Assembly: GCA_036005845.1 (NCBI GenBank)
Contig: DASYQD010000153.1
Coordinates: 1 to 37,399, forward strand
DNA length: 37,399 nucleotides
Origin: DASYQD01 sp036005845
GTDB taxonomy: Bacteria > Acidobacteriota > Thermoanaerobaculia > Multivoradales > JAIOJS01
Direction: 5' to 3'
The translations under genes and the position numbers were made by a program. This document shows, piece by piece, positions 16,063 to 24,240 of this stretch (position 1 is its first letter; each line of letters opens with the position of its first letter). The notes beneath the pieces were generated by a model. It worked only from the letters and a program-made list of their open reading frames with translations, had not been told where the DNA came from and did not search any database.

Positions 16063-17664
16063 CTAGAGGCCGGCGGCGGCGCGCGTGGCCGCGTCGACGT
16101 CGATCAAGCCCCAGCCGAACTGCGGATCGAGCCCCGGCTCGCCGAGATCGCGGGCCGTCGTCTCGAGCAAGCCGAGCACCTGGTCGCGCGACAAGCTCGG
16201 ATCCACCGACAGCACCAGCGCCGCCGCGCCCGCCACGTAGGGCGCCGCGAACGACGTGCCGCTGCCGGCGTCCCAGTCGGTGGGGCCGCTGAACAGCAAG
16301 GCGGCCTTGCGTTGCGTGAGCAGCGTCTCGCCGTCGGCGAGGCTCACCAGCACGACCGGTATCCACGGCCGGCCGTCGCTCGCCGTCGCGGTCTGCAGCG
16401 AGCCGTGCAGCCCTTCGAGCACGTTGTTGTAGATCACCGCGCCGCGTGCGCCGGCGTTCATGGCGTTCTCGACCTTGACCGAGAAGTACGCGCCGCCGCG
16501 CCGCATCAGCGCGATCTGGCCGCGCACGCTGCGCGGGAACTCCTCGGGCGTGTTGCCGGTGCCGCAGTCGACGAGCTTGCCGCGCAGGCCCTTGGCGGTC
16601 GTGTAGCCGCCGTAGAGGAACGAGCTGGCCGGCCAGGACGCGCGGCCGAGGGAGACGTACGACTCGCCGCCCGAGCCGCGCGGCACGGTGGTGAGCACGT
16701 CGACGCCGGGCGCCGCGAGGTCGACCTCGCTGCCGGTGTTGGAGAACGACGCAAGGCCGGCGTCGCGGTCGACGGCGCCCACCGCGACGACGCCGGGATA
16801 GGCGGCGGGGTAGTCGACCCCCGCGGCCTCGTTGCCGGCGGCGGCAATCACCAGCACGTCGTGGCGCGACAGGAGCTGGCTGTAGAAGTCCGCTTCGACG
16901 TCGCTTCGCTGGAGGCTGCCGAGGCTGAGGTTGACGACGCGGCAGCCCTCGTGCTCGACCAGGCGGCGCACGGCCTCCATCACGCGGCTGCTCGGCGCCG
17001 TCCCTTCAGCGCCCAGCACGCGGGCGTGGAGGATCTGCGCGCTCGGCGCGATGCCGTGCACTCCCTTGCGATTCAGGGCCGCGGCGATGATGCCGGCGAC
17101 CATCGTGCCGTGGCCGCCGAGGCCGGGGTCGGGCCCGATGTCGGGGTCGTCGTCGTTGTCGACGAGATCGAAGCCGCCACTGTAGGCGCCGGCGAGGTCG
17201 GGGTGGTGCGCGTCGATGCCGGTGTCGGCGATGCAGACGCGCGCCCCGGCGCCGTCCACGTGGCGGGCCTGCGCATCGACGGCCTTGGTGAGCACCAGGC
17301 CGTAGAGGCCGTTGTCGAGCGCCGGCTGGAGCTCGGAGAGGGCCAGCGCGGCCGCGTGGTAGATGGGCTCGGGCTCGACGAGCTCGACGCCGGGGTCGCG
17401 CCGCAGTGCCGCCACCTCGGCCGCGGGCAGCTCGAGCGCGGCGATCGAGTAGTCCCCGAGGTCGCGGCGGATGGCGCCCGCGAAACGGCGCGCGAGCTGT
17501 CCGCGCTCCGCGGCGTCGACGCCGGGCGCGAAGCGCACCAGCACGCGCACGTGATCGGCGTCGGCACGGCCGCGGCTGCCGGCGGCGAGCGCGGCCAAGG
17601 CGAGCAACGAGCCGGCGAGCAGTCGTCGCCGCGTGAAACTCGAACCAATCCGGATGGGGCTCAT
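16063..17664 (-). CDS. Secreted S8 (subtilisin-like) serine protease
   Basis: 533 aa. The N-terminus TRRRLLAGSLLALAALAAG resembles a Tat-type signal. Residues 38-100 form an I9-like propeptide (VRVLVRFAPGVDAAE). The peptidase domain carries Asp147 (IADTGID), His185 (GGHGTMVAG), the oxyanion Asn in AAAGNE and Ser471 (SGTSFAAPYVAG). A PA-like insert (about 340-440, GARGAVIYNN) lies between the Asn and Ser segments, as in many extracellular subtilases. It starts only 4 nt after the GNAT stop, so it is probably the last gene of the kamA unit, though TATACT within the end of the GNAT gene (about 17695) could give a separate promoter. Its substrate is unknown. Confidence 0.92.
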   Translation of the reverse strand: MSPIRIGSSFTRRRLLAGSLLALAALAAGSRGRADADHVRVLVRFAPGVDAAERGQLARRFAGAIRRDLGDYSIAALELPAAEVAALRRDPGVELVEPEPIYHAAALALSELQPALDNGLYGLVLTKAVDAQARHVDGAGARVCIADTGIDAHHPDLAGAYSGGFDLVDNDDDPDIGPDPGLGGHGTMVAGIIAAALNRKGVHGIAPSAQILHARVLGAEGTAPSSRVMEAVRRLVEHEGCRVVNLSLGSLQRSDVEADFYSQLLSRHDVLVIAAAGNEAAGVDYPAAYPGVVAVGAVDRDAGLASFSNTGSEVDLAAPGVDVLTTVPRGSGGESYVSLGRASWPASSFLYGGYTTAKGLRGKLVDCGTGNTPEEFPRSVRGQIALMRRGGAYFSVKVENAMNAGARGAVIYNNVLEGLHGSLQTATASDGRPWIPVVLVSLADGETLLTQRKAALLFSGPTDWDAGSGTSFAAPYVAGAAALVLSVDPSLSRDQVLGLLETTARDLGEPGLDPQFGWGLIDVDAATRAAAGL

Positions 17665-17668
17665 GGAG

Positions 17669-18190
17669 TCAACGGGTTGCGTCCCCGGGACTCAGTATAG
17701 CCCCCACCTCCTTGACGAAGATCACCTTGCCGTCGCCGGGCGCGTAGAAGTCCTCGAGCGTCGCCGCAATTTGATAGCCGCAGCGTTCGTAGAAGCCGCG
17801 CGTCGGCGCGTATTGCTCGCGCGACGAGGTCTCGACGTAGATGCGCGACGGACCGGCGAGCGCCATGCGGCGCTCGCTCTCCGCGACCAATGCGCGGCCG
17901 ACGCCGCGGCCCTGCGTCGCCGGGTCGACGGCGATCCAGTAGAGGTCCCAGCTGGCGCGCGTGAACGGGATGCGGCCGTACGCCGTGTAGCCGGCCACGC
18001 GGCCGTCCTCCTCGGCGAGGAGGAAGCGATAGTCGGACGCCGGACCCTTCGCCAGGCGGTCGTCGAGCAGCTCCACCGCCACCGCCGTCTCTTGCGGCGA
18101 GAAGAAGCCGGTGGCGTCGACGATCTCGCGCACGCGCGCCAAGTCGGCGGCGCGCGGCTCGTCGCGAAAGGTGAGCGCGGGAACAGCCAT
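17669..18190 (-). CDS. GNAT-family N-acetyltransferase
   Basis: 173 aa, single GNAT domain, cytosolic. The acetyl-CoA loop is QGRGVGRALV, preceded by strand LYWIAVDPA, and the C-terminal part has YAPTRGFYERCGYQ. It transfers an acyl group to a small amine or amino acid; the neighbours (lysine aminomutase and two ligases) suggest beta-lysine or its conjugate as acceptor, in analogy with AblA/AblB making N-epsilon-acetyl-beta-lysine. It is shorter than typical AblB, so this is inference. It begins 26 nt after the ATP-grasp gene and ends 4 nt before the protease gene. Confidence 0.85.
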   Translation of the reverse strand: MAVPALTFRDEPRAADLARVREIVDATGFFSPQETAVAVELLDDRLAKGPASDYRFLLAEEDGRVAGYTAYGRIPFTRASWDLYWIAVDPATQGRGVGRALVAESERRMALAGPSRIYVETSSREQYAPTRGFYERCGYQIAATLEDFYAPGDGKVIFVKEVGAILSPGDATR

Positions 18191-18216
18191 GCTCCGAGCG
18201 CGAGCTTACGCCGCGT

Positions 18217-19251
18217 TCAGAGCGCCGCCGCCGCGAGAGCACGCCGCCGCACCGGCACCGCCGCCACGATGCGACCGATGGCGTCGTCGAAGGGCAACCC
18301 TGCCTGCTCGGCGGCGGCGGGGAAGCCGGCGTCGCCGGTGAGGCAGGGGTTGGTGTTCACCTCGAGGATGAAGGGCCGGCCCGCCGCGTCGATGCGGAAG
18401 TCGACGCGCGCGTAGCCGCAGAGGCCGAAGAGACCCCAGCAGGCGCGCGCGAGCTGCGCCACCTCCACGAGCAGCGGACCGTCGGACTCGGGGAAGTCGA
18501 AGCGCCGCGGCGAGTTGTGGAACTCGAAGGAGGTCTCGTCCCACTTCGCCGCCCAGCCGACGATGCGCGGCTTGCCGCGCGGATAGGCGGAGAAATCGAT
18601 CTCGGCCGGCGGCAAGACGACGGGATTGCCGCTGCCGTCGTCGCAGACCGAGATGTTGAGCTCGCGGCCGGCGATGAAGGCCTCGGCGAAGAACTCGCGG
18701 CCGGTGCGCTCGCACATCTCGGAGAGGCGGGACAGGAGGCGCTTGCGCGAGGCGGCGCTGACGACGACGTCGTCGACCATGCCCAGCGAGGCGTGCTCCC
18801 ACACCGGCTTGAGGATGTAGCGGCCGGGCGCGAATGCGGAGAGGCCGCGCTGCGGATCGCCGAGCGGCTCGGGCCAGCGCGCCGGCATCGCCGGCGTCGG
18901 TAGGCCGGCGGACGCCAGCTTCTCCTTGGCGAGCAGCTTGTTGGTGGTGACGAAGATTGCCTCGGCCGAGTTGCCGGTGTAAGGGATGCCGAGCGCGTCG
19001 AGCAGCGCCGGCACCGCGGCGTAGAGGCGGTCGTGGCCGCCGAGCCCTTCGACGAGGTTGAAGGCGAGGTCGGGTGGATCGGCGCAGAGCGCGTCGGCCA
19101 CCGCCTGCAGGTCGAGCCCGCAGCTGAAGCGGTCGACTTCGTAACCGTTGGCCTGCAGCGACGCCGCCACCGTCTCCACCTGCGACAGCACGTCGGCCTC
19201 CTCGGCGGCGGCCCAGATCGTCGGCTCGTTGTAGAGGACGGTGACGCGCAT
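18217..19251 (-). CDS. ATP-grasp ligase, D-Ala-D-Ala-ligase-related (second copy of pair)
   Basis: 344 aa. An N-terminal Rossmann-like lobe (VTVLYNEPT) contains FNLVEGLGGHDRLY at about 64-77, the place where Ddl has its HGxxGEDG loop. The ATP-grasp lobe follows: TTNKLLAKEKLASAGLPTP, a phosphate loop EHASLGM, ILKP, and C-terminal FILEVNTNP, whose Glu and Asn bind Mg-ATP. Members of this family join a carboxylate to an amine through an acyl-phosphate. It is diverged from true D-Ala-D-Ala ligase in the substrate loop, so another amino acid is expected. ATG 19251 has GGGAGGG upstream; 18 nt separate it from the other ligase gene. Confidence 0.85.
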   Translation of the reverse strand: MRVTVLYNEPTIWAAAEEADVLSQVETVAASLQANGYEVDRFSCGLDLQAVADALCADPPDLAFNLVEGLGGHDRLYAAVPALLDALGIPYTGNSAEAIFVTTNKLLAKEKLASAGLPTPAMPARWPEPLGDPQRGLSAFAPGRYILKPVWEHASLGMVDDVVVSAASRKRLLSRLSEMCERTGREFFAEAFIAGRELNISVCDDGSGNPVVLPPAEIDFSAYPRGKPRIVGWAAKWDETSFEFHNSPRRFDFPESDGPLLVEVAQLARACWGLFGLCGYARVDFRIDAAGRPFILEVNTNPCLTGDAGFPAAAEQAGLPFDDAIGRIVAAVPVRRRALAAAAL

Positions 19252-19269
19252 CGTGTTGCCCTCCCGCGG

Positions 19270-20319
19270 TCAGGCGCCGCGCGCTGCCCCTCCCTGGACG
19301 AGCCGCATCCGCGCCGATTCCGGCGCCGTCGCCGACACGCGCGTGGCGGCCGAGTCGACGATGCGGCGGAGCAGCTCGCGATACGGCATGCCGGCTTTCG
19401 TAGCGAGGATGGGCAGGTCGGAGTGCTCGGGATGGAGACCGGCGAGCGGGTTGACCTCGAGGAACTGCGGCTGTCCGTGTTCTCCAGATGCATCGCAGCG
19501 CAGGTCGACGCGGCCGCCGTCGCGGCAGCCGAGGGCCCGCCAGGCGGCGAGCGCGACGCGGTCGTTCTCGGCGACGACGGGGTCGGAGCCGTCGACGAGC
19601 CGGTACTCGACCAGCTCCTCACAGTGCTCCTTGTTGGTGTAGGAGTAGACCTCCGCTTCGGCTTGCGGCAGGAGGATGACCTCCATGGTGGCGACGACCG
19701 TCGCCCCTTCGCCCGTGCCGAGGATGCCGGTGGTGAACTCGCGGCCGGTGCACATCGTCTCGACGAGCACCGGCTGATGGAAGCGCGCGATGAGGTCCTC
19801 GCACGCCGGCCACAAGGCGGCGCGGTCGCGGATGATCGATCGGGGGGTGACGCCCTTGCCGGTGCCCTCGGCGACGGGCTTGACGAAGAGCGGCAGCGGC
19901 AGGTCGACCGCCGCCGCATCCGCCTCGTTCTCGACGACGGCGAAGTCGGGCGTCGGCACGCCGGCATCACGCACGACGCGCTTGGTCATCCCCTTGTGCA
20001 AGGTGAGCGACATCACCAGCGGGTCCGAGAAGGTGTAGGGCACCTCGTAGAGGTCGAGCAGCGCCGGCACCTGCGCCTCGCGGCCGATGCCGTGGAGGCC
20101 TTCGGCGATGTTGAACACCAGGTCCCAGCGGTCGCCGCGCACGAGGCGCGCGGCGAGCTGCTTGGCGTGGCCGATGCGGTCGGTGTCGTGGCCGAGCGAA
20201 CGGAGCGCCGACTCGATCGCCTCGATGGTGCTCTCGCGGTCGAGCTCGGCCGTCTCCTCCTCGCCGTAGCCCATGGCGAGGTAGGCGTCGCGTAGATCGA
20301 AGGTGAGGCCGATGCGCAT
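19270..20319 (-). CDS. ATP-grasp ligase, D-Ala-D-Ala-ligase-related (first copy of pair)
   Basis: 349 aa, same architecture as the following gene but only distantly similar in sequence. Visible motifs are FNIAEGLHGIGREAQ (substrate-loop region), LHKGMTKRVVRDAGVPTP, LFVKPVAEGTGKGV (phosphate-binding loop) and FLEVNPLAG (metal-binding Glu/Asn). Two non-identical ligases in one operon suggest two successive condensations or a heteromeric enzyme. The start ATG 20319 lies 11 nt downstream of the kamA stop, so the genes are co-transcribed. The product is probably a beta-lysine-containing amide or short peptide (inference). Confidence 0.85.
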   Translation of the reverse strand: MRIGLTFDLRDAYLAMGYGEEETAELDRESTIEAIESALRSLGHDTDRIGHAKQLAARLVRGDRWDLVFNIAEGLHGIGREAQVPALLDLYEVPYTFSDPLVMSLTLHKGMTKRVVRDAGVPTPDFAVVENEADAAAVDLPLPLFVKPVAEGTGKGVTPRSIIRDRAALWPACEDLIARFHQPVLVETMCTGREFTTGILGTGEGATVVATMEVILLPQAEAEVYSYTNKEHCEELVEYRLVDGSDPVVAENDRVALAAWRALGCRDGGRVDLRCDASGEHGQPQFLEVNPLAGLHPEHSDLPILATKAGMPYRELLRRIVDSAATRVSATAPESARMRLVQGGAARGA

Positions 20320-20330
20320 GTGGTGACTCG

Positions 20331-21902
20331 TCAATTCTCTTCGTGAGGTAGATCGTCGTTGGAGGGGAGGGTGTGGCCGTTGCCGTTGTGGCCGTTCACG
20401 CGGTTGCCGTTCGACGTGCCATTCGTCACGCCGTTGCCGCGCCGCCGGCCCTTGGCCAGCTTGAAGGCGCCCTTCGCGGCGACGAGGTCGGACACCGAGC
20501 CGCCGGCGTCGGCGGGCAGCGGGTCGCGGTAGCGGAAGAGCTTGCCCTCGAAGTTGCGCAGCACCAGGTCGTCGCCGTCGCGGCCGACGAGATAGTCGGG
20601 TTGCAGCGGGATCTTGCCGCCGCCGCCCGGGGCGTCGACGATGAAGTGCGGCACCGCGTAGCCGGTGGTGTGGCCGCGCAGGCCGGCGATGATCTCGAGC
20701 CCCTTCTGCACCGGCGTGCGGAAGTGCGACGAGCCCGAGATCTGGTCGCACTGGTAGATGTAGTAGGGCTTCACCCGCATGCGCAGCAGGTGATGCATGA
20801 GCTGCTTCATCGTCTCGACGTCGTCGTTGACGCCCTTGGCGAGCACCGTCTGCGAGCCCAGCGGGATGCCGGCGTCGGCGAGCCGCGCGCAGGCGCGATA
20901 GGCCTCCGGCGTGCACTCGGAAGGGTGCATGAAGTGGATGCTCATCCAGAACGGATGGTGGCGGCGCAGCATGCGCACCAACTCGGGCGTGATGCGCTGC
21001 GGCAGCACGGCCGGCATCTTGGTGCCCAGGCGCACGAACTCGAGATGCGGGATCTCGCGCAGGCGCGTCAGCAGCCAGTCGAGCTTGTGGTCGGCCATCG
21101 CCAGCGGATCGCCGCCGGAGATGAGCACGTCACGGATCTGCGGGTTGGCGGCGATGTACTCGAAGGCGCGCTCGAGCCGCTTCTCGTCGGGGCTGATCTC
21201 GCCGTGGCCGACGACGCGCGAGCGCGTGCAGTAGCGGCAGTAGGTGGAGCAGAAGTCGAGCGCCAGCAGCAGCACGCGGTCGGGGTAGCGGTGCACCAGG
21301 CCGGGCACCGCCATGTCGTGGTCCTCGCCGAGCGGATCGTCGGCCTCGCCCGGCATGCGGATCAGCTCGGTCGTCACCGGGATGACTGTCCGTCGCAGCG
21401 GCTCGTTGGCATCGTCGCGCGAGCAGAGCGACAGGTAGTACGGCGTGATGCCGAGCGGCAGCATCGAGCCGCCGCGCACGATCGCGTCGCGCTCGTCGGC
21501 GGAGAGGACGAGCATCTCTTCGAGCTGCGCCAGCTTGGTGATGCGGTGGCGCGACTGCCAGCGCCAATCGTTCCACTCGGCGAGCGTCGCGGTGGGGAAG
21601 AAGCGCTGGCGGAAGGCGTCGGTCTGCGGGTTGATCGCCGGCAGCCGGCGGTGCAACGGCAGCAGGCGTGCGCGGTTGGAAACCAGCGATGCGGACGGGG
21701 TCGCGGGCGCGGAAGGCGCGTGCTGCGCGGTCGACGTTGCGGCGCAGGTGTCGTTCGCGGCGGGAAGCGCGGAGAGGACGGGGAGGCGGACGGCTGGCGC
21801 CGTCCGGACAGGCGGGGGCTCGGAGGTCTTTGCCTCCGTTTGGCCCTCCTGTGGTCGGCGGTCCACGGCAGGGGCGTGGACGACGGTGGCGCGCGGGTTC
21901 AT
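20331..21902 (-). CDS. kamA: Lysine 2,3-aminomutase-family radical SAM enzyme
   Basis: 523 aa. Converts L-lysine to L-beta-lysine with a [4Fe-4S] cluster, SAM and PLP. The radical SAM motif is Cys218-xxx-Cys222-xx-Cys225 (DFCSTYCRYC). The PLP lysine is in DAPGGGGKIPLQPDY, and that Asp together with the Asp in YIYQCDQISG corresponds to the lysine-binding residues of clostridial KamA, so lysine is the likely substrate. The first 75 residues are Pro/Ala-rich and disordered, and the last 35 are Gly/Asn-rich (GNGVTNGTSNGNRVNG); both tails are unusual. ATG 21902 has AAGGAGGA upstream. The C-terminal length and the ligase neighbours argue against EpmB (EF-P modification). Confidence 0.9.
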   Translation of the reverse strand: MNPRATVVHAPAVDRRPQEGQTEAKTSEPPPVRTAPAVRLPVLSALPAANDTCAATSTAQHAPSAPATPSASLVSNRARLLPLHRRLPAINPQTDAFRQRFFPTATLAEWNDWRWQSRHRITKLAQLEEMLVLSADERDAIVRGGSMLPLGITPYYLSLCSRDDANEPLRRTVIPVTTELIRMPGEADDPLGEDHDMAVPGLVHRYPDRVLLLALDFCSTYCRYCTRSRVVGHGEISPDEKRLERAFEYIAANPQIRDVLISGGDPLAMADHKLDWLLTRLREIPHLEFVRLGTKMPAVLPQRITPELVRMLRRHHPFWMSIHFMHPSECTPEAYRACARLADAGIPLGSQTVLAKGVNDDVETMKQLMHHLLRMRVKPYYIYQCDQISGSSHFRTPVQKGLEIIAGLRGHTTGYAVPHFIVDAPGGGGKIPLQPDYLVGRDGDDLVLRNFEGKLFRYRDPLPADAGGSVSDLVAAKGAFKLAKGRRRGNGVTNGTSNGNRVNGHNGNGHTLPSNDDLPHEEN

Positions 21903-22097
21903 CGGAACGCGATCCTCCTTCTGGACGTGTGCGGGCACGTGTGGCGCGGGTACGGAGATGCTGCGGACGAGAGAAGAGACGGGCGCACGGTGGGGGGTGG
22001 GAGGAGAAGCTCGGGTGCGCCTCGAAAGGGGATGATCGCCGGGCCTGCCTAACGGTCGTGCGTCGACGGAAGGGGGGCGGCGAACATCACGCCGGGC

Positions 22098-22126
22098 AGT
22101 ATAGGGACGTTCCGGACACAGCGCAA
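22098..22126 (-). promoter_or_regulatory. Sigma70-type promoter of the kamA operon
   Basis: On the minus strand TTGCGC (22126-22121), a 17-nt spacer and TATACT (22103-22098). It lies about 190 nt upstream of the kamA ATG, leaving a 5' leader that could hold further control. Confidence 0.6.
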
Positions 22127-22149
22127 GGGGGAGGGGGCGGCTTCTGCGT

Positions 22150-22171
22150 CACCCCCTACCGCTAGGGGGTG
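22150..22171. other. Perfect 9-bp palindrome upstream of the kamA promoter
   Basis: CACCCCCTA and TAGGGGGTG (22150-22158, 22163-22171) flank CCGC. It lies just upstream of the kamA -35 box and 137 nt before the exonuclease start, so it may be an operator; there is no T-tract for a terminator. The rest of the 21903-22307 intergenic region shows no gene. Confidence 0.4.
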
Positions 22172-22295
22172 GTCCGTCTGCTCTGCCGAAACGGCACGGA
22201 AACCCCCATGGATAGTGGAGGGCATGCCGTAAGCCCCTAAATGGAGCGGTCGGCAGCCTCGCGCCGGGGTGCGGCAAGCGCACGCCGCAGCGCGG

Positions 22296-22301
22296 TATCC
22301 T
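22296..22301 (+). promoter_or_regulatory. -10 box TATCCT, probable leaderless start for exonuclease III
   Basis: TATCCT is followed by 6 nt and then GTG at 22308. There is no Shine-Dalgarno. Confidence 0.4.
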
Positions 22302-22307
22302 CGCCGC

Positions 22308-23072
22308 GTGAGCGCGATGAAAGTGGCGACTTGGAACGTCAACGGCGTGCGTGCACGCGAAGCGCAGCTCCTCGAGTGGCTGCAGAACGAGCGGCCCGAC
22401 GTCGTCGCGTTGCAGGAGCTCAAGGCGAGCCGCGAGCAGCTCCCGGAGTCGCTCTGCGCGCTGTCTGACTATTGGTGTTTCTGGCACGGGGTGGGCGCCT
22501 ACTCCGGCGTCGCGCTCGCGTTGTCGCGAACACGGTTCCCGCAGGAGCCGACCTTCGAGCATCCGCCGTTCGACCGCGAGTGCCGCGTCGTCACCGCCGG
22601 CGCCGGCGATCTCGTGCTCGCCTCGGTCTACGTGCCCAACGGCGGCCGCGACTTCCCGGGCAAGCTCGACTTCATGACGCGGATGGCGGAGTGGGCAGGC
22701 GAGCTGCGCCGCGCCGGCCGCCAGCTCCTGCTCGCCGGCGATCTCAACGTGGCGCGCGAAGAGCGCGACGTGCACGCGAAGCTGCGCAAGCCGCATCAGG
22801 TCGGCACCCGGCCCGAGGAATGCGAGCTGCTCGAACGCTTCCTGGGCGAAGGACTCGTCGACGTCGGCCGCCGGCTCGACCCCGACAACGACGAGCTCTT
22901 CACTTGGTGGGCGCCATGGCGCAACCTGCGCCAGCGCAACATCGGCTGGCGCATCGACTACGTGACGGCGAGCGAAGCGCTGGCGGCGCGAGCGACCTCG
23001 TCGACCGTGCAGCGCGAGGTCGGCACCAGCGACCATGGGCCGGTGGTCGTCACCTTCGACGACGCCGGGTGA
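22308..23072 (+). CDS. xth: Exodeoxyribonuclease III (AP endonuclease family)
   Basis: 254 aa from GTG 22308 (ATG 22317 is the alternative; MKVATWNVNGVRAR is the conserved start). Mg-dependent 3'-5' exonuclease and AP endonuclease in base-excision repair. Motifs in order: WNVNG (Asn), LQELKA (metal Glu), SVYVPNG, AGDLNVAREERDVH (catalytic Asp and Asn), NIGWRIDYVTAS and TSDHGPVVV (catalytic Asp-His). Length is normal. The last 210 bp recur at 27742-27951 in direct orientation with about 88% identity, and lower-GC DNA starts right after the stop. The two conditions suggest insertion of foreign DNA at the 3' end of this gene. Confidence 0.92.
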   Translation: MSAMKVATWNVNGVRAREAQLLEWLQNERPDVVALQELKASREQLPESLCALSDYWCFWHGVGAYSGVALALSRTRFPQEPTFEHPPFDRECRVVTAGAGDLVLASVYVPNGGRDFPGKLDFMTRMAEWAGELRRAGRQLLLAGDLNVAREERDVHAKLRKPHQVGTRPEECELLERFLGEGLVDVGRRLDPDNDELFTWWAPWRNLRQRNIGWRIDYVTASEALAARATSSTVQREVGTSDHGPVVVTFDDAG

Positions 23073-23465
23073 GCCAAGACGCCAAGAGTGCACACACGCC
23101 GGCGAGCGGTAGCTCATTGGAAACGCCCGCGAGCTGCGCCGCAGACCTCCATTCAGTAAAATCGATCTACCTGGAAAAGCGGCCGAACACCGTCCGTACC
23201 AACAACGGCGCAGCCGGAGACGAACGACGATCTAGCGTCGGCCTCGCCTTCGGCAGATCCCAGATGGCGCTCAACCGCTGGAAGCGTAGTCCTACTGCGC
23301 GCAGCCGAAGCCCATCAAGACGCGAGTGTGCTCATCTTCCGCTAGGACAACTCGCGACCTGCCTACCCGCGCGCGTTGCTGCTATCGCAAACTACTGCCT
23401 CCTCGATCATGCTCAGGTCAGAGGGGAGTATGCTCTCCGCACTCCACGTAGGACGCGGTTGGACC
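23073..23465. other. Left junction of the island, no recognisable gene
   Basis: About 390 bp of mixed composition between the xth stop and the first island gene. Small open frames exist but none shows familiar sequence. A promoter for the island genes should lie here; TATGCT at 23429 is a possible -10 but has no convincing -35. Confidence 0.4.
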
Positions 23466-24167
23466 ATGGCTAACGAACAACACGGGGGCCTTTCCTGGAT
23501 ACCTCGTTTCCAAGTGCCATTGTTCCAGCAGATCTACGTTGACCTCGATGATGTACTTGCCGAAACAGTGAGGGCCTTCTCACGTGTACTCGCCCATGAG
23601 TACGGTCGCATCATCGACTTCGCCGAGGTGCGGTCCTTCGACCTGGGTCTCTCTTTCAATTTAGGACCAGCTGACCTTCACCATTTCATGCAGCTCGCGC
23701 ATAAGCCCGATGTGCTAGTCAATGTCGAGCCCATACCAGGTGCTATCGATACCCTCCGTCAATGGAGAAAACTGGGCGTCCAAATCATCGTCGTGACCGG
23801 ACGCCCCCCGTCGACTGCCGACGTTACGCGCCAGTGGCTGCGGATGCACAGTGTTCCACATCATGCCCTTTTCTTCGTGCGCAAGTATCCAAAGAATCCG
23901 CACGTCGGAGACCCATCTGGCTCAGTTAGTCTCAAGGCACTGGCTCGCTCACGCTTCGCGTTGGCCGTCGAAGACAACCCAAAAATGGCCAACTTTCTAG
24001 TTCGTCACCTGGGAATTCCGGTATTGCTGTTCGGCCGTCCATGGAACACCACTCCCCCCCAGCCAAGGCGACAGTTGAGGCATCTTGTGATCCGATGCGA
24101 ATCGTGGGCCGCGGTTCACGCAGCATATTCCGGAGGAGTTTCCGCCGCATCGACCCTGAGGCTCTGA
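23466..24167 (+). CDS. HAD-superfamily 5'(3')-deoxyribonucleotidase-like protein
   Basis: 233 aa, cytosolic. HAD motifs are in order: motif I YVDLDDVLAET with nucleophile Asp26 and acid Asp28, motif II VVTGRP with Thr111, motif III Lys157 (SLKALA) and motif IV Glu169-Asp170 (VEDNP). A helical cap segment lies between motifs I and II. This fits the NT5C family, which removes phosphate from (deoxy)nucleoside monophosphates. ATG 23466 is chosen because similarity begins soon after; upstream in-frame ATGs (23430) are possible. It is the first gene of the island; 73 nt with a hairpin separate it from the next. The nucleotide specificity is not readable. Confidence 0.75.
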   Translation: MANEQHGGLSWIPRFQVPLFQQIYVDLDDVLAETVRAFSRVLAHEYGRIIDFAEVRSFDLGLSFNLGPADLHHFMQLAHKPDVLVNVEPIPGAIDTLRQWRKLGVQIIVVTGRPPSTADVTRQWLRMHSVPHHALFFVRKYPKNPHVGDPSGSVSLKALARSRFALAVEDNPKMANFLVRHLGIPVLLFGRPWNTTPPQPRRQLRHLVIRCESWAAVHAAYSGGVSAASTLRL

Positions 24168-24200
24168 CCGTCGCAAACATCAGTCCGATATTTTGAGAAA

Positions 24201-24220
24201 CTCTCCGCGTGAGCGGAGAG
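24201..24220 (+). other. Intercistronic hairpin with GNRA-type loop before a strong RBS
   Basis: Perfect 8-bp stem CTCTCCGC/GCGGAGAG with loop GTGA, ending 4 nt before GAGGAGGG (24225-24232), which serves the ATG at 24241. It could protect mRNA ends or tune translation; there is no T-tract. Confidence 0.45.
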
Positions 24221-24240
24221 ATTCGAGGAGGGTAACTAGC

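Noticed and set aside
20331..21902. EpmB (EF-P lysine aminomutase) as identity of the radical SAM gene
   Set aside because: Too long, has KamA-type N- and C-terminal regions and lysine-binding residues, and no EF-P or EpmA gene is near.
23105..23180. tRNA-like D-arm sequence (GAGCGGTAGCTCATTGG) near the left island junction
   Set aside because: No acceptor stem, anticodon arm or T-arm can be paired around it, so no tRNA or tRNA remnant is claimed.
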